From NCBI RefSeq assembly GCF_900105145.1, contig NZ_LT629752.1, positions 1 through 64,000 on the forward strand: DNA of 64,000 bases, written 5' to 3'. The notes under the pieces were generated by a model, which was not told the origin of the DNA, did no database searches, and was given only the letters and a program-made list of their open reading frames with translations. Below are positions 1-9,237 of this stretch, in pieces. This DNA comes from Polaribacter sp. KT25b (GTDB lineage: Bacteria > Bacteroidota > Bacteroidia > Flavobacteriales > Flavobacteriaceae). The position numbers and the translations under genes are program-made. Each line of letters starts with the position of its first letter. Position 1 is the stretch's first letter.

Positions 1-1200
1 ACGCCTTGGAGAGTAATTCTGGTTGAAGATAAAATTGGAGATTTAGTAACCAATACGGTGCCACTTAATTTAGCAACTCCCAATCAAATAGAAGATTCTT
101 CTTGGATACAACCAGGTAAAGCACTCTGGGATTGGAGAGTGCATAATTATAAAACAGCAGATGGTTTTATTTACGGAGTTGATACAAAAAGTTACCTTAG
201 ATTTATTGATTTTGCGGTAGAAAAAAACATTCAATATTTTTTAATTGATGCCAATTGGTATACAAAAGTAACCAAAGGACATTTTGAAATTACAGAAAAA
301 TTAGACCTAGAAAAAGTTTCTAAATATGCAAAAACAAAAGGAGTTAAATTGATTTTGTATTATGATCGACATAAAGGTGATTTTGGTGATGATGAGTTAT
401 TTTCTCATTTTGCATCTTTAGGTATGAGTGGTATTAAATATGGCTTTATGGGAAATAATGTTTCTTTTACAAGTGATGCCATTCAGCAAAGTGCAAAAAA
501 TCATTTATTAGTAGATTTTCATGATTCACCGGTGCCTTTTACGGGTATGGAAAGAACTTTTCCGAATGCAATTACTAGAGAATATTGTCATGCACAACAA
601 GACTCTAGAAAAGCATTTACACCAGAAACATTTGTAAAAATGGCTTTAGTAAATGCTATTCAAGGTCCGTTAGATATGAATAATGGAAACTTCGATTTGA
701 TAGGGATTAATAAAGGAGATCGATTAAAAGGGCCTAAAAAGAAAAACACCTATTTTTCTACAGTAACTTCTGAGGTCGCCAGAACATTGATTATTTATAG
801 CGGATTGGTTTGCTTACCGGATGCACCAGAATCTTATAATAAAAAAGCAGACCTTTTTGAATTTATCGAAAAAATGCCAGTAGGTAAATGGGATGAAAGT
901 AAAGTGCTTAGCAGTGAAATGGGAAGCTATATTTCTACAGCAAGAAGATTTGAGAAAGAATGGTTTGTAGGCTCTGTTACTAATGAAGAGGCAAGAACAT
1001 TAGAGATCAAATTAGATTTTTTAGAAGAAGGAAAAACATACAATGTTACGTATTATCAAGACACTGAAAAAACACACGGAATAGAAAATCCAGAAGTATA
1101 TCAAATAAAAAAAGGAATCGTTAAAAAAGGAGATGTCATAAAAGCAGTAATGGCTCCAGGTGGAGGACATTGTATGTGGATTAGACCAACAATAAATTAA
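1..1200 (+). CDS. GH97 family glycoside hydrolase, 5'-truncated by window edge
   Basis: The reading frame is open from base 1, so the gene starts upstream; 399 residues are visible. The opening T-P-W-R-V-I and the following N-L-A-T-P block are typical of GH97 after its N-terminal beta-sandwich. The (beta/alpha)8 barrel follows, then the P-D-A-P-E-S-Y segment and a C-terminal beta-sandwich (W-F-V-G-S-V-T-N-E-E-A-R-T). GH97 enzymes are periplasmic alpha-glucosidases or alpha-galactosidases. Around nt 430-444 the sequence reads G-I-K-Y-G-F, where retaining members carry an aspartate nucleophile (G-I-K-x-D-F). This therefore looks like the inverting SusB-type branch; that subgrouping is inferred. 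It lies 10 bp before a sulfatase and is probably co-transcribed with it. Confidence 0.9.
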   Translation, partial: TPWRVILVEDKIGDLVTNTVPLNLATPNQIEDSSWIQPGKALWDWRVHNYKTADGFIYGVDTKSYLRFIDFAVEKNIQYFLIDANWYTKVTKGHFEITEKLDLEKVSKYAKTKGVKLILYYDRHKGDFGDDELFSHFASLGMSGIKYGFMGNNVSFTSDAIQQSAKNHLLVDFHDSPVPFTGMERTFPNAITREYCHAQQDSRKAFTPETFVKMALVNAIQGPLDMNNGNFDLIGINKGDRLKGPKKKNTYFSTVTSEVARTLIIYSGLVCLPDAPESYNKKADLFEFIEKMPVGKWDESKVLSSEMGSYISTARRFEKEWFVGSVTNEEARTLEIKLDFLEEGKTYNVTYYQDTEKTHGIENPEVYQIKKGIVKKGDVIKAVMAPGGGHCMWIRPTIN

Positions 1201-1210
1201 ATTTAAAAAC

Positions 1211-2806
1211 ATGAAGAATATAATTTCAATAATTGCAATAATTTTTTTGTTTTCATCTTGTAAGACAATAGAAAAAAAACAGGAAGTTTCTAAAAAACCA
1301 AATGTTCTTTTCATTTTAGTGGATGATTTAGGCTATGCAGATTTAAGTATCATGGGTAGTAAATATTATGAAACCCCAAGTATTGATAATATTGCAAATA
1401 CAGGAACTGTTTTTACAAACGGATATGCCGCTTGTACAGTTTGTAGCCCTTCTAGAGCAAGTTTAATGACAGGACAATACCCAGCAAGACACGGTATAAC
1501 TCAGTTTGAAGGAAAAAGAAATAGTGGGCAAGCTTGGAAAGAACGTAAACGTTATACAAAATTATTACCACCAGAATATAGAGATCATTTAGATACAAGC
1601 ACAACTACAATAGCAGAAGCTTTTAAAGAGCAAGGTTACGCTACTTTTTTTGCAGGGAAATGGCATTTAGGAGGTAAAGCACAAGGGTCATTACCTACAG
1701 ACCATGGTTTTGATGTTAATATTGGTGGATACGATGCAGGAGGGCCAAGTGGAGGATATTTTTCTCCATATAAGAATCCTTTTTTACCAAATTTACCAGA
1801 AGAAAAAGGATTAAACTTATCCATGAAACTTGCCAACGAAACGAACAAGTTTATTAAGAAAAATAAAGATAATCAGTTTTTTGCATACCTATCTTTTTAT
1901 GCAGTTCATGGAGGAATTCAAACAACTAAAGAAAAGTGGACTAAGTATAGAAACAAAGCAGAAAAAATGGGAATTCATGAAAATGGATTTGAAATGGAAC
2001 GTGTTTTACCGGCAAGAAAATACCAAGACAATCCTGTTTATGCAGGTTTAATAGAACATGTAGATGATGCCATTAGCACCGTGTTAAAAACATTAAAAGA
2101 GTTAGATTTAGATAAAAATACCATTGTTGTTTTTACATCAGATAATGGTGGGGTTACTTCTGGTGATAATTACTCAACCAATCAATTAAGCTTAAGAGGA
2201 GGAAAAGGATACCAGTGGGAAGGCGGAACTAGAGTTCCATTTTTTATAGATGTTCCTTGGATAAAACAAAGCGGCGCAAAAATAGATGTACCTGTTTCTG
2301 GGGTAGATTTATACCCAACTTTATTAGATTTAGCAGGATTACCTTTAAAACCAGAAGCACATAATGATGGAGTTAGTTTAAAACCATTATTATTAGGAGA
2401 AAAGATAGATGAAAGACCATTGTATTGGCATTATCCGCATTACGGAAATCAAGGTGGAGAACCAAGTTCTATTATTAGAAAGGGAAAATGGAAATTGATT
2501 TATTACTGGGAAGATTTACATGCAGAATTGTACAATTTAGATACGGATATAGGGGAACGAAATGATCTTGCAAATGCACAACCAGAAAGAGCAAAAGAAA
2601 TGGAAGTTCAGCTATTAACTTGGTTAAAATCTATGAATACGCATTATGCACAAGTAGATCCAGAATGGGATGAAGCAGCACGTAAAAAGTGGTTAGAGAA
2701 CCAGAAAACCAATAATTTACCAGGACGAGAAAAACAACGTAAAAAAATGTTAGATCCTAACTGGCAACCAAATAAAGATTGGTGGGGTAGTGAGGTAAAG
2801 AAATAG
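1211..2806 (+). CDS. Type I sulfatase (S1), lipoprotein
   Basis: 531 residues. It begins with a lipoprotein signal (F-L-F-S-S-C, Cys17) that predicts a membrane-anchored enzyme. The alkaline-phosphatase-fold sulfatase domain follows: metal-binding L-V-D-D near residue 37, and the maturation motif C-S-P-S-R at Cys78, which the anaerobic or aerobic maturase converts to formylglycine. G-K-W-H-L-G, T-S-D-N-G-G and a C-terminal subdomain with D-P-E-W-D complete it. Sulfatases of this type remove sulfate esters exolytically from sugars; the exact sugar cannot be read here. The start at 1211 follows an A-rich leader. A decayed copy of this gene's 3' end lies at about 12770-12859. Confidence 0.95.
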   Translation: MKNIISIIAIIFLFSSCKTIEKKQEVSKKPNVLFILVDDLGYADLSIMGSKYYETPSIDNIANTGTVFTNGYAACTVCSPSRASLMTGQYPARHGITQFEGKRNSGQAWKERKRYTKLLPPEYRDHLDTSTTTIAEAFKEQGYATFFAGKWHLGGKAQGSLPTDHGFDVNIGGYDAGGPSGGYFSPYKNPFLPNLPEEKGLNLSMKLANETNKFIKKNKDNQFFAYLSFYAVHGGIQTTKEKWTKYRNKAEKMGIHENGFEMERVLPARKYQDNPVYAGLIEHVDDAISTVLKTLKELDLDKNTIVVFTSDNGGVTSGDNYSTNQLSLRGGKGYQWEGGTRVPFFIDVPWIKQSGAKIDVPVSGVDLYPTLLDLAGLPLKPEAHNDGVSLKPLLLGEKIDERPLYWHYPHYGNQGGEPSSIIRKGKWKLIYYWEDLHAELYNLDTDIGERNDLANAQPERAKEMEVQLLTWLKSMNTHYAQVDPEWDEAARKKWLENQKTNNLPGREKQRKKMLDPNWQPNKDWWGSEVKK

Positions 2807-2839
2807 AAATTTTAAAATAAGTTTCTACAAAAAAATGTT

Positions 2840-5206
2840 ATGAGAAAATCAGCTTTTTACTTATTGTCTTTATTGGTAATTATTTGTTTCGGTTGTCAAA
2901 ATCAAGATATAGATATTTATGTGAGTCCAGTAGGAAATAATTTAAATAATGGAGCGAAAGAGACTCCTTTTAAAACAATAGAAAAAGCTCTAGAAAATGC
3001 TAAATCAATTAAAAAGGAGGAAAATGATAAAATTATTATACATCTTTTAGAAGGAGAATATCATTTGGCTTCAACCTTAAAGATAACCTCTCAATTAAAT
3101 AACCTCTCAATTATTGGAGTAGGTGCTGATAAAGTATCTATACAAGGTTCTAAAGTTATTGAAACGAAATGGAAGCAATTTTCTGACAATATTTTGGTAA
3201 CTACTATTGATGAAAACTTAGATTTTAATCAGCTTTATATCAATGGAGAAAAACAAATTTTAGCTAGATATCCTAACTACGATGAAAATGGAGGTTATTG
3301 GCAGGGTTCTGCTGCTGATGCAATTGATAAAGAACGCATAGCTAAATGGAAAAACCCAATAGGTGGTTTTGTACATGCTTTGCATCGCGGACGTTGGGGT
3401 GGCTTTCACTATGAAATTACGGGTGTAAAAGACAATGGAGAATTAAATTTGATAGGAGGTCATCAAAATAATCGTCCATCAGAAATGCATTTGAAATATA
3501 GAATGGTTGAGAACATCTTTGAAGAATTGGATAGTGAAAAAGAGTGGTATTTTGATAAAAAGAACCATAAACTATATATTTTTAAAAATAATGATTTAGA
3601 CATCAATCAAGCTAAAATAGAAGTAACTGTTTTAAAACATTTAATAGAGATTAAAGGAACTTTAGAAAATCCTGTAAAAAATGTAAGTATAACCGGAATT
3701 AAGTTTGAAAACACCTCTCGTACTTTTATGGAAACTTACGAACCTCTTTTACGAAGCGATTGGACTATTTATAGAGGAGGAGCTTTATTGCTTGATGCTA
3801 CAGAAAATATGACGATTGAGGATTGTGAATTTACAAACCTTGGTGGTAACGTAATTTTTGTAAGCGGATACAATAGAAATACAAAAATTACAGGAAATCA
3901 TATACATGATTCTGGTGCCTCGGCTATTTCTTTTGTAGGTGATGCTTCGGCAGTGCGTTCTCCCTCGTTTGATTATTTTAAATCTGTGGCTATTGAAGAT
4001 ATGGATACCCTTGTTGGGCCTAAAAATGAGTTATATCCGTCTAATAGTATTGTAGAAAATAATTTAATTCATAGAATTGGTCGTGTTGAAAAACAAGTTG
4101 CAGGAGTTCAGATTTCTATGGCAATGAAAATTCATGTAAAAAACAATAGCATTTATGATGTGCCTCGTGCAGGAATTAATGTTAGTGAAGGTACTTGGGG
4201 AGGACATATTATAGAGTATAACGATGTTTTTAATACCGTTTTAGAAACAAGTGATCATGGTTCTTTTAATTCTTGGGGACGTGATCGTTTTTGGTATCCA
4301 GATAGAGAAATATCGAGTAAGTTAGTTTCAAAAAATGGTAAAATGCCTTTGTGGGATGCGATGCACACCACCATTATTAGAAACAATAGATTCCGATGTG
4401 ATCATGGTTGGGATATCGATTTAGACGATGGTTCTTCTAATTATGAAATCTATAATAATCTATGTTTAAATAGAGGTATTAAATTACGTGAAGGCTATTA
4501 CAGAACAGTCCGCAATAATATTATGGTTAACAATACTTTTCATCCACATGTGTGGTTTTTAAATAGTGGAGATGTGTTTACAAATAATATTGTAATGAAG
4601 AAATATGCAGGTATCCGTATTAAAGATTGGGGTAAAGAGATAGATTCTAATTTGTTTCCAAACAAAGCCGCTTTGTTAAAAGCGCAAGGCAATCATACAG
4701 ATGCAAATAGTGTGTTTGGAAATCCGTTATTTATAAATCCTAAATCAGGAAATTTTACAGTGAGTGATGATTCACCAGCCTTAAAAATTGGCTTCAAAAA
4801 TTTTCCTATGGATCAGTTTGGAGTTCAAAAAAGAGCGTTAAAAGCAATTGCAAAGCAACCTGAAATTCCTACTTTAAAAATTGAATCATCATTAAAAGAA
4901 GGAGTGAAAACCAAACAATGGTCGGGTGCAACCCTTAAAGAAATAGAAACGATAGAAGAGCAATCTTCTTTTGGTACACATAGTTTAGAGGGTGTAATTG
5001 TTTTAAAAATTGATAAAAAATCTAAGTTGTTTAAGTCAGCACTTAAAAAAGGTGATGTTATTGTTGGTTTTGCAAATAAAAAAGTAAAAAACATATTGAA
5101 TTTCTTAGATATTTTTGAGAAAAACTCTTCTAAAGAAAGTGTCAAGGTCATAATTATTAGAGATCAAAAAGAAATTGAAATAAAATTAAGAAATACTTTT
5201 TTTTAA
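2840..5206 (+). CDS. Right-handed beta-helix protein with C-terminal PDZ domain, possibly GH141-like
   Basis: 788 residues, lipoprotein signal ending I-I-C-F-G-C. The N-terminus D-I-Y-V-S-P-V-G-N-N followed by P-F-K-T-I-E-K-A-L is the usual entry to a right-handed parallel beta-helix. Many N/D/G-rich helix turns follow (N-N-S-I-Y-D-V, I-I-R-N-N-R-F). The A-R-Y-P-N and H-A-L-H-R-G-R-W-G-G-F-H-Y segments resemble GH141 (fucosidase/xylanase) and related beta-helix enzymes; this family call is a memory-based inference. Residues about 700-785 look like a PDZ domain (K-S-A-L-K-K-G-D-V-I-V-G-F). It sits 33 bp after the sulfatase and 18 bp before a GH117-like gene, so it belongs to unit 1. Confidence 0.75.
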   Translation: MRKSAFYLLSLLVIICFGCQNQDIDIYVSPVGNNLNNGAKETPFKTIEKALENAKSIKKEENDKIIIHLLEGEYHLASTLKITSQLNNLSIIGVGADKVSIQGSKVIETKWKQFSDNILVTTIDENLDFNQLYINGEKQILARYPNYDENGGYWQGSAADAIDKERIAKWKNPIGGFVHALHRGRWGGFHYEITGVKDNGELNLIGGHQNNRPSEMHLKYRMVENIFEELDSEKEWYFDKKNHKLYIFKNNDLDINQAKIEVTVLKHLIEIKGTLENPVKNVSITGIKFENTSRTFMETYEPLLRSDWTIYRGGALLLDATENMTIEDCEFTNLGGNVIFVSGYNRNTKITGNHIHDSGASAISFVGDASAVRSPSFDYFKSVAIEDMDTLVGPKNELYPSNSIVENNLIHRIGRVEKQVAGVQISMAMKIHVKNNSIYDVPRAGINVSEGTWGGHIIEYNDVFNTVLETSDHGSFNSWGRDRFWYPDREISSKLVSKNGKMPLWDAMHTTIIRNNRFRCDHGWDIDLDDGSSNYEIYNNLCLNRGIKLREGYYRTVRNNIMVNNTFHPHVWFLNSGDVFTNNIVMKKYAGIRIKDWGKEIDSNLFPNKAALLKAQGNHTDANSVFGNPLFINPKSGNFTVSDDSPALKIGFKNFPMDQFGVQKRALKAIAKQPEIPTLKIESSLKEGVKTKQWSGATLKEIETIEEQSSFGTHSLEGVIVLKIDKKSKLFKSALKKGDVIVGFANKKVKNILNFLDIFEKNSSKESVKVIIIRDQKEIEIKLRNTFF

Positions 5207-5224
5207 GTTTTAAAATTTAGACTA

Positions 5225-6205
5225 ATGAATGCGTTTGTAGTAATAATAAGTATGTTGTTTTTGGGAATGGGCAGTTCTTTTTCTCAATCAAACCTAAAAT
5301 TGGTAACATCGTCATATTCACCTATTGAAGGGTTAGATGCTGAAGCAGGAATTAAACGTGGAGATCCTAGTGATATTATAAAAGTAGGTTCATTGTATTA
5401 TGTTTGGTATTGGAAAGTTGGTATTAATGTTAGATGGGCTACTTGGTATGCTACTTCTCCTGACGGATTTACTTGGACAGAAAAAGCAGAAGTATTGCCT
5501 CCCGGAAAAGAAGGTAGTTGGGACGATGAAGGTTGTTTTACGCCAGGTATTTTAATAGCCAACAATAAGTATTATCTATTTTATTCAGGGGTAAATAATC
5601 CATATAGAACTAAGGGTCTTGAAAAATCAAAAACAAGAATAGGAATCGCGATTTCTGATTCTCCCGATGGTCCTTGGACAAAGTTTTCTGGCAATCCAAT
5701 AATGGTTCCGAGTACTGATATTACTGAATTTGATAGCCACAGAATTGATGATGCTAGTATTATTGTCCGAGATGGAAAGTTTTGGTTGTATTACAAAGGA
5801 CGTCAATGGGGAAAATCACCAAGAGAAACTAAAATGGGCGTTGCTATTGCTAATAAACCTGAAGGTCCGTATGTAAAATATAAGAATAATCCTGTTGTAA
5901 AAGGTGGTCATGAGGTATTAGTTTGGCCACAAGGAAAAGGAGTTGCTACAATGATTGGAAAAGAAGGGCCTGAGAATGTTAGGAAGTCAATTATGTACGC
6001 TGAAGATGGTTTCAATTTTAAAAAGACACACAATTTTACAAATAAAAATGTACCGCTAGCTCCTGGTGGTTATCGTCCTGAAGCATTTACAGATAATGGA
6101 AAAGGTAAATTAATTGAATGGGGATTACAGAGGGTGATGAAGAAAGGAATCGAATATCTTGAAAGATTTGATTTAAAGGAAGTTTCTGATAAATCAAAAA
6201 AATAG
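5225..6205 (+). CDS. GH117-like five-bladed beta-propeller glycosidase
   Basis: 326 residues with a Sec signal (M-L-F-L-G-M-G-S-S-F-S-Q). The R-G-D-P-S-D-I-I-K motif, A-T-W-Y-A-T-S-P-D-G, F-T-P-G-I-L, D-S-H-R-I-D-D-A-S and G-G-H-E-V-L (His229) repeat the blade motifs of GH117. That family includes exo-acting 3,6-anhydro-alpha-L-galactosidases and less characterised relatives in fucoidan-type loci. In characterised GH117 a histidine and acidic residues form the active site; His229 in G-H-E-V is a candidate. It is homologous to the protein at 27163-28215. A GH117-like tail also survives as a relic at 12553-12636. Periplasmic location is inferred. Confidence 0.8.
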   Translation: MNAFVVIISMLFLGMGSSFSQSNLKLVTSSYSPIEGLDAEAGIKRGDPSDIIKVGSLYYVWYWKVGINVRWATWYATSPDGFTWTEKAEVLPPGKEGSWDDEGCFTPGILIANNKYYLFYSGVNNPYRTKGLEKSKTRIGIAISDSPDGPWTKFSGNPIMVPSTDITEFDSHRIDDASIIVRDGKFWLYYKGRQWGKSPRETKMGVAIANKPEGPYVKYKNNPVVKGGHEVLVWPQGKGVATMIGKEGPENVRKSIMYAEDGFNFKKTHNFTNKNVPLAPGGYRPEAFTDNGKGKLIEWGLQRVMKKGIEYLERFDLKEVSDKSKK

Positions 6206-6217
6206 ATAATAAAATAA

Positions 6218-6334
6218 AATGGAAAGATATTTTTAAAAATAACCTATAAATTCCCAGAAGGATTTAGTGCGCATTGGGCACAATTAAAATCGAGTGGAGA
6301 TTGTAACTCAAATTCTTGGTTTGTGTATAAATAA
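6218..6334 (+). pseudogene. Decayed 3' end of a lost gene (conserved C-terminal tail)
   Basis: In the frame starting at 6218 the gap encodes I-T-Y-K-F-P-E-G-F-S-A-H-W, then S-G-D-C-N-S-N-S-W-F-V-Y-K and a stop at 6332-6334. There is no start codon or upstream coding body: the frame closes at 6215. The same tail, more damaged, occurs on the minus strand at 17342-17491. Together they show the C-terminus of one protein family whose intact member is absent from this window. The pattern resembles C-terminal tails I have seen on large secreted hydrolases of polysaccharide loci, but I cannot name the family. Confidence 0.6.
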
Positions 6335-6344
6335 AAGTCAAATT

Positions 6345-8117
6345 ATGATGAAAGTATTTAAATTAATTCTATTTATTGGTCTATATCTTGTGTCTTCAAA
6401 TTGTATTGCACAAGATGTATTAATAGAAACTGAAAGTTTTATAGATAAAGGTGGTTGGGTTGTAGATCCTCAATTTGTTGAACAAATGGGGTCACCATAT
6501 TTAATGGCTCATGGTATGGGAAATCCTGTTTCTAATGCTGTTACTAAGGTGAATTTTGAAAAAATAGGAAAGTATCATGTTTGGGCTAGAACTAAAAATT
6601 GGGTTCCAGGAAATTGGGATGCACCTGGGCAATTCAAAATAGCTGTTAATGGTAAGACACTAAAAAGAACACTTGGTGTTACTACTGGTTGGACGTGGGA
6701 ATATGCAGGGAAAGTCAAAATAAAATCTTCTGATGTTGAAATTCAATTGTTAGATCTTACAGGATTTAATGGTCGATGTGATGCAATCTATTTTAGTCAA
6801 TCTAAAAAAATGCCAACAGAGGCAGAAACTAATTTGGCTTCTTGGAGAAAAACAAAATTAGGAGAAACTACAATTCCTAAACAACAAAAAGAGTACGATT
6901 TAGTAATAACTGGTGGTGGTCTTGCAGGTTGTGCAGCCGCAATTTCTGCAGCAGAACAAGGATTAAATGTAGCCTTAATACATGACAGACCAATGTTGGG
7001 TGGTAATGCGAGTGAAGAAGTACGCGTGCATACTTTAGGTATTTATGGTAAGTATGAACGTATCTTAAAAATGATTGATACAAAGCATTATCCTAATGGA
7101 TCGTTTAAAGCTAAATATGATCAAGAAAAACGCGATAAAAATGTTAAGAGTTTTAAAAATATTGATATATTTTTAGATTGGAGAGCGTACGATGCTAAAT
7201 CTGAAAATAATACTATTAAATATGTTGATGCAAGAAACACATCAACAGGAGAAAGAATTCGTTTTAAAGCTCCACGTTTTGTTGATTCAACAGGTGATGG
7301 TTGGATTGGTTTTTGGGCTGGAGCAGAATTTTCTTATGGTAGAGAAAGTTCAAAAACTTATGGCGAATCTTGGGATAAATGGGGAGAACTTTGGAGTCCG
7401 GAAGAACCTGATGATTTTGTGATGGGATCTTCAGTACTTTGGCAAAATAAAAAAACAAATGAAGCACAAGTTTTTCCTGAATTAGCATGGGCAGCAGATG
7501 TTTCTAAAGAGCATAAAGCGATTGCTGGTGAGTGGTATTGGGAGTTTTCTAGAAATGATCTTCATCAAATACATGATGGAGAAGAAATAAGAGATCATAT
7601 GTTAAGAGCTATTTATGGATCGTTTGCAAATGCAAAAAAATTAGATAAGAACAAGAACTATAAATTGCAATGGGTTTCTTTTTTATTAGGAAAAAGAGAG
7701 TCTAGAAGGTTAATTGGTGATCATATTTATACTTTTAATGATGTAAAGAATCACACCAAATTTAAAGATGCTGTTGTAGAAGAAAAAAGAGCTATTGATG
7801 TTCATTATCAAAGAAATTTAAAAGATGATAAAGAACCCGATTTTCTTTCAGAAGCATTGTTTTATAAAGGCAACAAATATTACATTCCTTATAGAAGTTT
7901 GTATTCAAAAAATATAACAAACTTATTTATGGCTGGTAGAAATTTTAGTTGTTCTCATATTGGGTTAGGCGGACCAAGAGTGATGCTTACAACAGGTCAA
8001 ATGGGTGCTGCTGTAGGACTTGCTGCTGTAATCTGTAAGAAATATAATAGTACTCCAAGAGAGGTGTATACAAAACATCTTCAAGAATATTTAGATTTAA
8101 TAGAGAAGCAACAATAA
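6345..8117 (+). CDS. Exported FAD-dependent oxidoreductase with N-terminal carbohydrate-binding-like domain
   Basis: I choose the ATG at 6345 (590 residues) over a GTG 51 bp upstream because it starts a normal signal peptide (K-V-F-K-L-I-L-F-I-G-L ... C-I-A-Q) and the upstream part belongs to the relic. Residues about 25-160 form a beta-sandwich like domains found on glycosidases (V-L-I-E-T-E-S-F, F-N-G-R-C-D-A-I-Y-F). Then comes an FAD_oxidored-type domain with the dinucleotide motif G-G-G-L-A-G-C-A at about 190. S-C-S-H-I-G-L-G-G-P-R-V-M and T-G-Q-M-G-A-A-V-G-L-A-A follow near the C-terminus. Such proteins are common in polysaccharide loci without a defined reaction. It overlaps the next gene by one base (TAATG), implying coupled expression. 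Confidence 0.85.
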   Translation: MMKVFKLILFIGLYLVSSNCIAQDVLIETESFIDKGGWVVDPQFVEQMGSPYLMAHGMGNPVSNAVTKVNFEKIGKYHVWARTKNWVPGNWDAPGQFKIAVNGKTLKRTLGVTTGWTWEYAGKVKIKSSDVEIQLLDLTGFNGRCDAIYFSQSKKMPTEAETNLASWRKTKLGETTIPKQQKEYDLVITGGGLAGCAAAISAAEQGLNVALIHDRPMLGGNASEEVRVHTLGIYGKYERILKMIDTKHYPNGSFKAKYDQEKRDKNVKSFKNIDIFLDWRAYDAKSENNTIKYVDARNTSTGERIRFKAPRFVDSTGDGWIGFWAGAEFSYGRESSKTYGESWDKWGELWSPEEPDDFVMGSSVLWQNKKTNEAQVFPELAWAADVSKEHKAIAGEWYWEFSRNDLHQIHDGEEIRDHMLRAIYGSFANAKKLDKNKNYKLQWVSFLLGKRESRRLIGDHIYTFNDVKNHTKFKDAVVEEKRAIDVHYQRNLKDDKEPDFLSEALFYKGNKYYIPYRSLYSKNITNLFMAGRNFSCSHIGLGGPRVMLTTGQMGAAVGLAAVICKKYNSTPREVYTKHLQEYLDLIEKQQ

Positions 8118-9232
8118 TGTATAAAATATTTCCATTCATTACAATCATCTTTATTTTCATGGGATTTCAGGATAAAATTAAATCTGATTATAAACCCATG
8201 TTTTTTAGCATGAATGATGAATGGAAAGACATTGCTAAAGACGAATCTGTTTTTCAATTTGAAGTCAAGTCTTTAGATGCTATATTTAATTCTGAAATAA
8301 ATTACGAAGTAAGGTTATTGTCTGATAGCAAAGGTGTACCTAAATTGTTTTTTTCAGAGATAGAAACATCAGTATGTGCAGATGGAGAATGCAAATTAGC
8401 GAATATTAAAGTGTATTGGAATTTACTTGGTAATTATGTAGGGTTTGGTATTCCTCCTGAATATCCATTGACAAAGTTCGAACATCATCACTTTAAGAAA
8501 GAAGATTACGCCAAATTGCATCAATTATTATTAGATGATAATTCGATTCTTAAAAGACGAAAAATGTCTGATTTAATAGATAAAGTACCTATTTTTTCTT
8601 CAAATATTTATTCAGATGATGTTGATGCAATTTCTGGAGCGACAAAAACAGAAATAAAAGAAGCTGTTGTTAAAGGCGGTTTGTACTCATGTTATACAAT
8701 TTGGCACTTGGTACATGGCGAAGTAAAGGAAAAGATGGAAGAGTATTTAAAAACGATAAATTCTGATAAGCTTATTCATAACTTTTTATCAACCCCTTAT
8801 AAAGATTATCAGATGTATGCTTTAAAGCAATTGAAGAAATCTGCATATAAAGAACATTCAAATCAAATTATCAGCATATATAAAACTTCAGATGCTTTAA
8901 CTAAAGTGTATATTTTAAAAAAGATACCTGAGGATGTTTTATCCGAAGAATTCGTAACAGAGCAATTTTATAATAAATTTCCTTTAATAGATATTAATTC
9001 AAGAACATTGTTGATTCATCGATTAAAATCAGCTAATAAGAATGCCTCAGAAATACTATCAAAATATGTAGATAGCATGTCTAAAAATCAATTGAAATTC
9101 TATTTAAATTATTTAAATGATAGCCCAAAATTTATAAGTAATTCTTGTAAATCGAATTTAAAAAAAGCAAGTAAAAATAAAAAATATACATATAGTTATT
9201 TGCTCAAAGAATTTTTGAAAAACAGAAAATAA
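8117..9232 (+). CDS. Exported protein with FMN-binding-type DAISGAT motif and C-terminal helical region
   Basis: 371 residues with a hydrophobic N-terminus that predicts export. Residues 170-176 read D-A-I-S-G-A-T, followed by K-T-E-I-K-E-A-V. This matches the sequence at which ApbE-type flavin transferases attach FMN covalently to the threonine (here Thr176) in NqrC/RnfG and other FMN-binding-domain proteins. A C-A-D-G-E-C segment lies near residues 93-98. Residues about 210-371 are helical and HEAT-like (D-Y-Q-M-Y-A-L-K-Q-L-K-K-S). The gene starts inside the stop of the FAD oxidoreductase gene. I infer a redox partner of that enzyme. I do not recognise the whole protein as a named family. 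Confidence 0.6.
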   Translation: MYKIFPFITIIFIFMGFQDKIKSDYKPMFFSMNDEWKDIAKDESVFQFEVKSLDAIFNSEINYEVRLLSDSKGVPKLFFSEIETSVCADGECKLANIKVYWNLLGNYVGFGIPPEYPLTKFEHHHFKKEDYAKLHQLLLDDNSILKRRKMSDLIDKVPIFSSNIYSDDVDAISGATKTEIKEAVVKGGLYSCYTIWHLVHGEVKEKMEEYLKTINSDKLIHNFLSTPYKDYQMYALKQLKKSAYKEHSNQIISIYKTSDALTKVYILKKIPEDVLSEEFVTEQFYNKFPLIDINSRTLLIHRLKSANKNASEILSKYVDSMSKNQLKFYLNYLNDSPKFISNSCKSNLKKASKNKKYTYSYLLKEFLKNRK

Positions 9233-9237
9233 TTAAC

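Noticed and set aside
6294..6344. GTG start for the FAD oxidoreductase
   Set aside because: This part lies over the decayed tail at 6218-6334; the ATG at 6345 starts a proper signal peptide.
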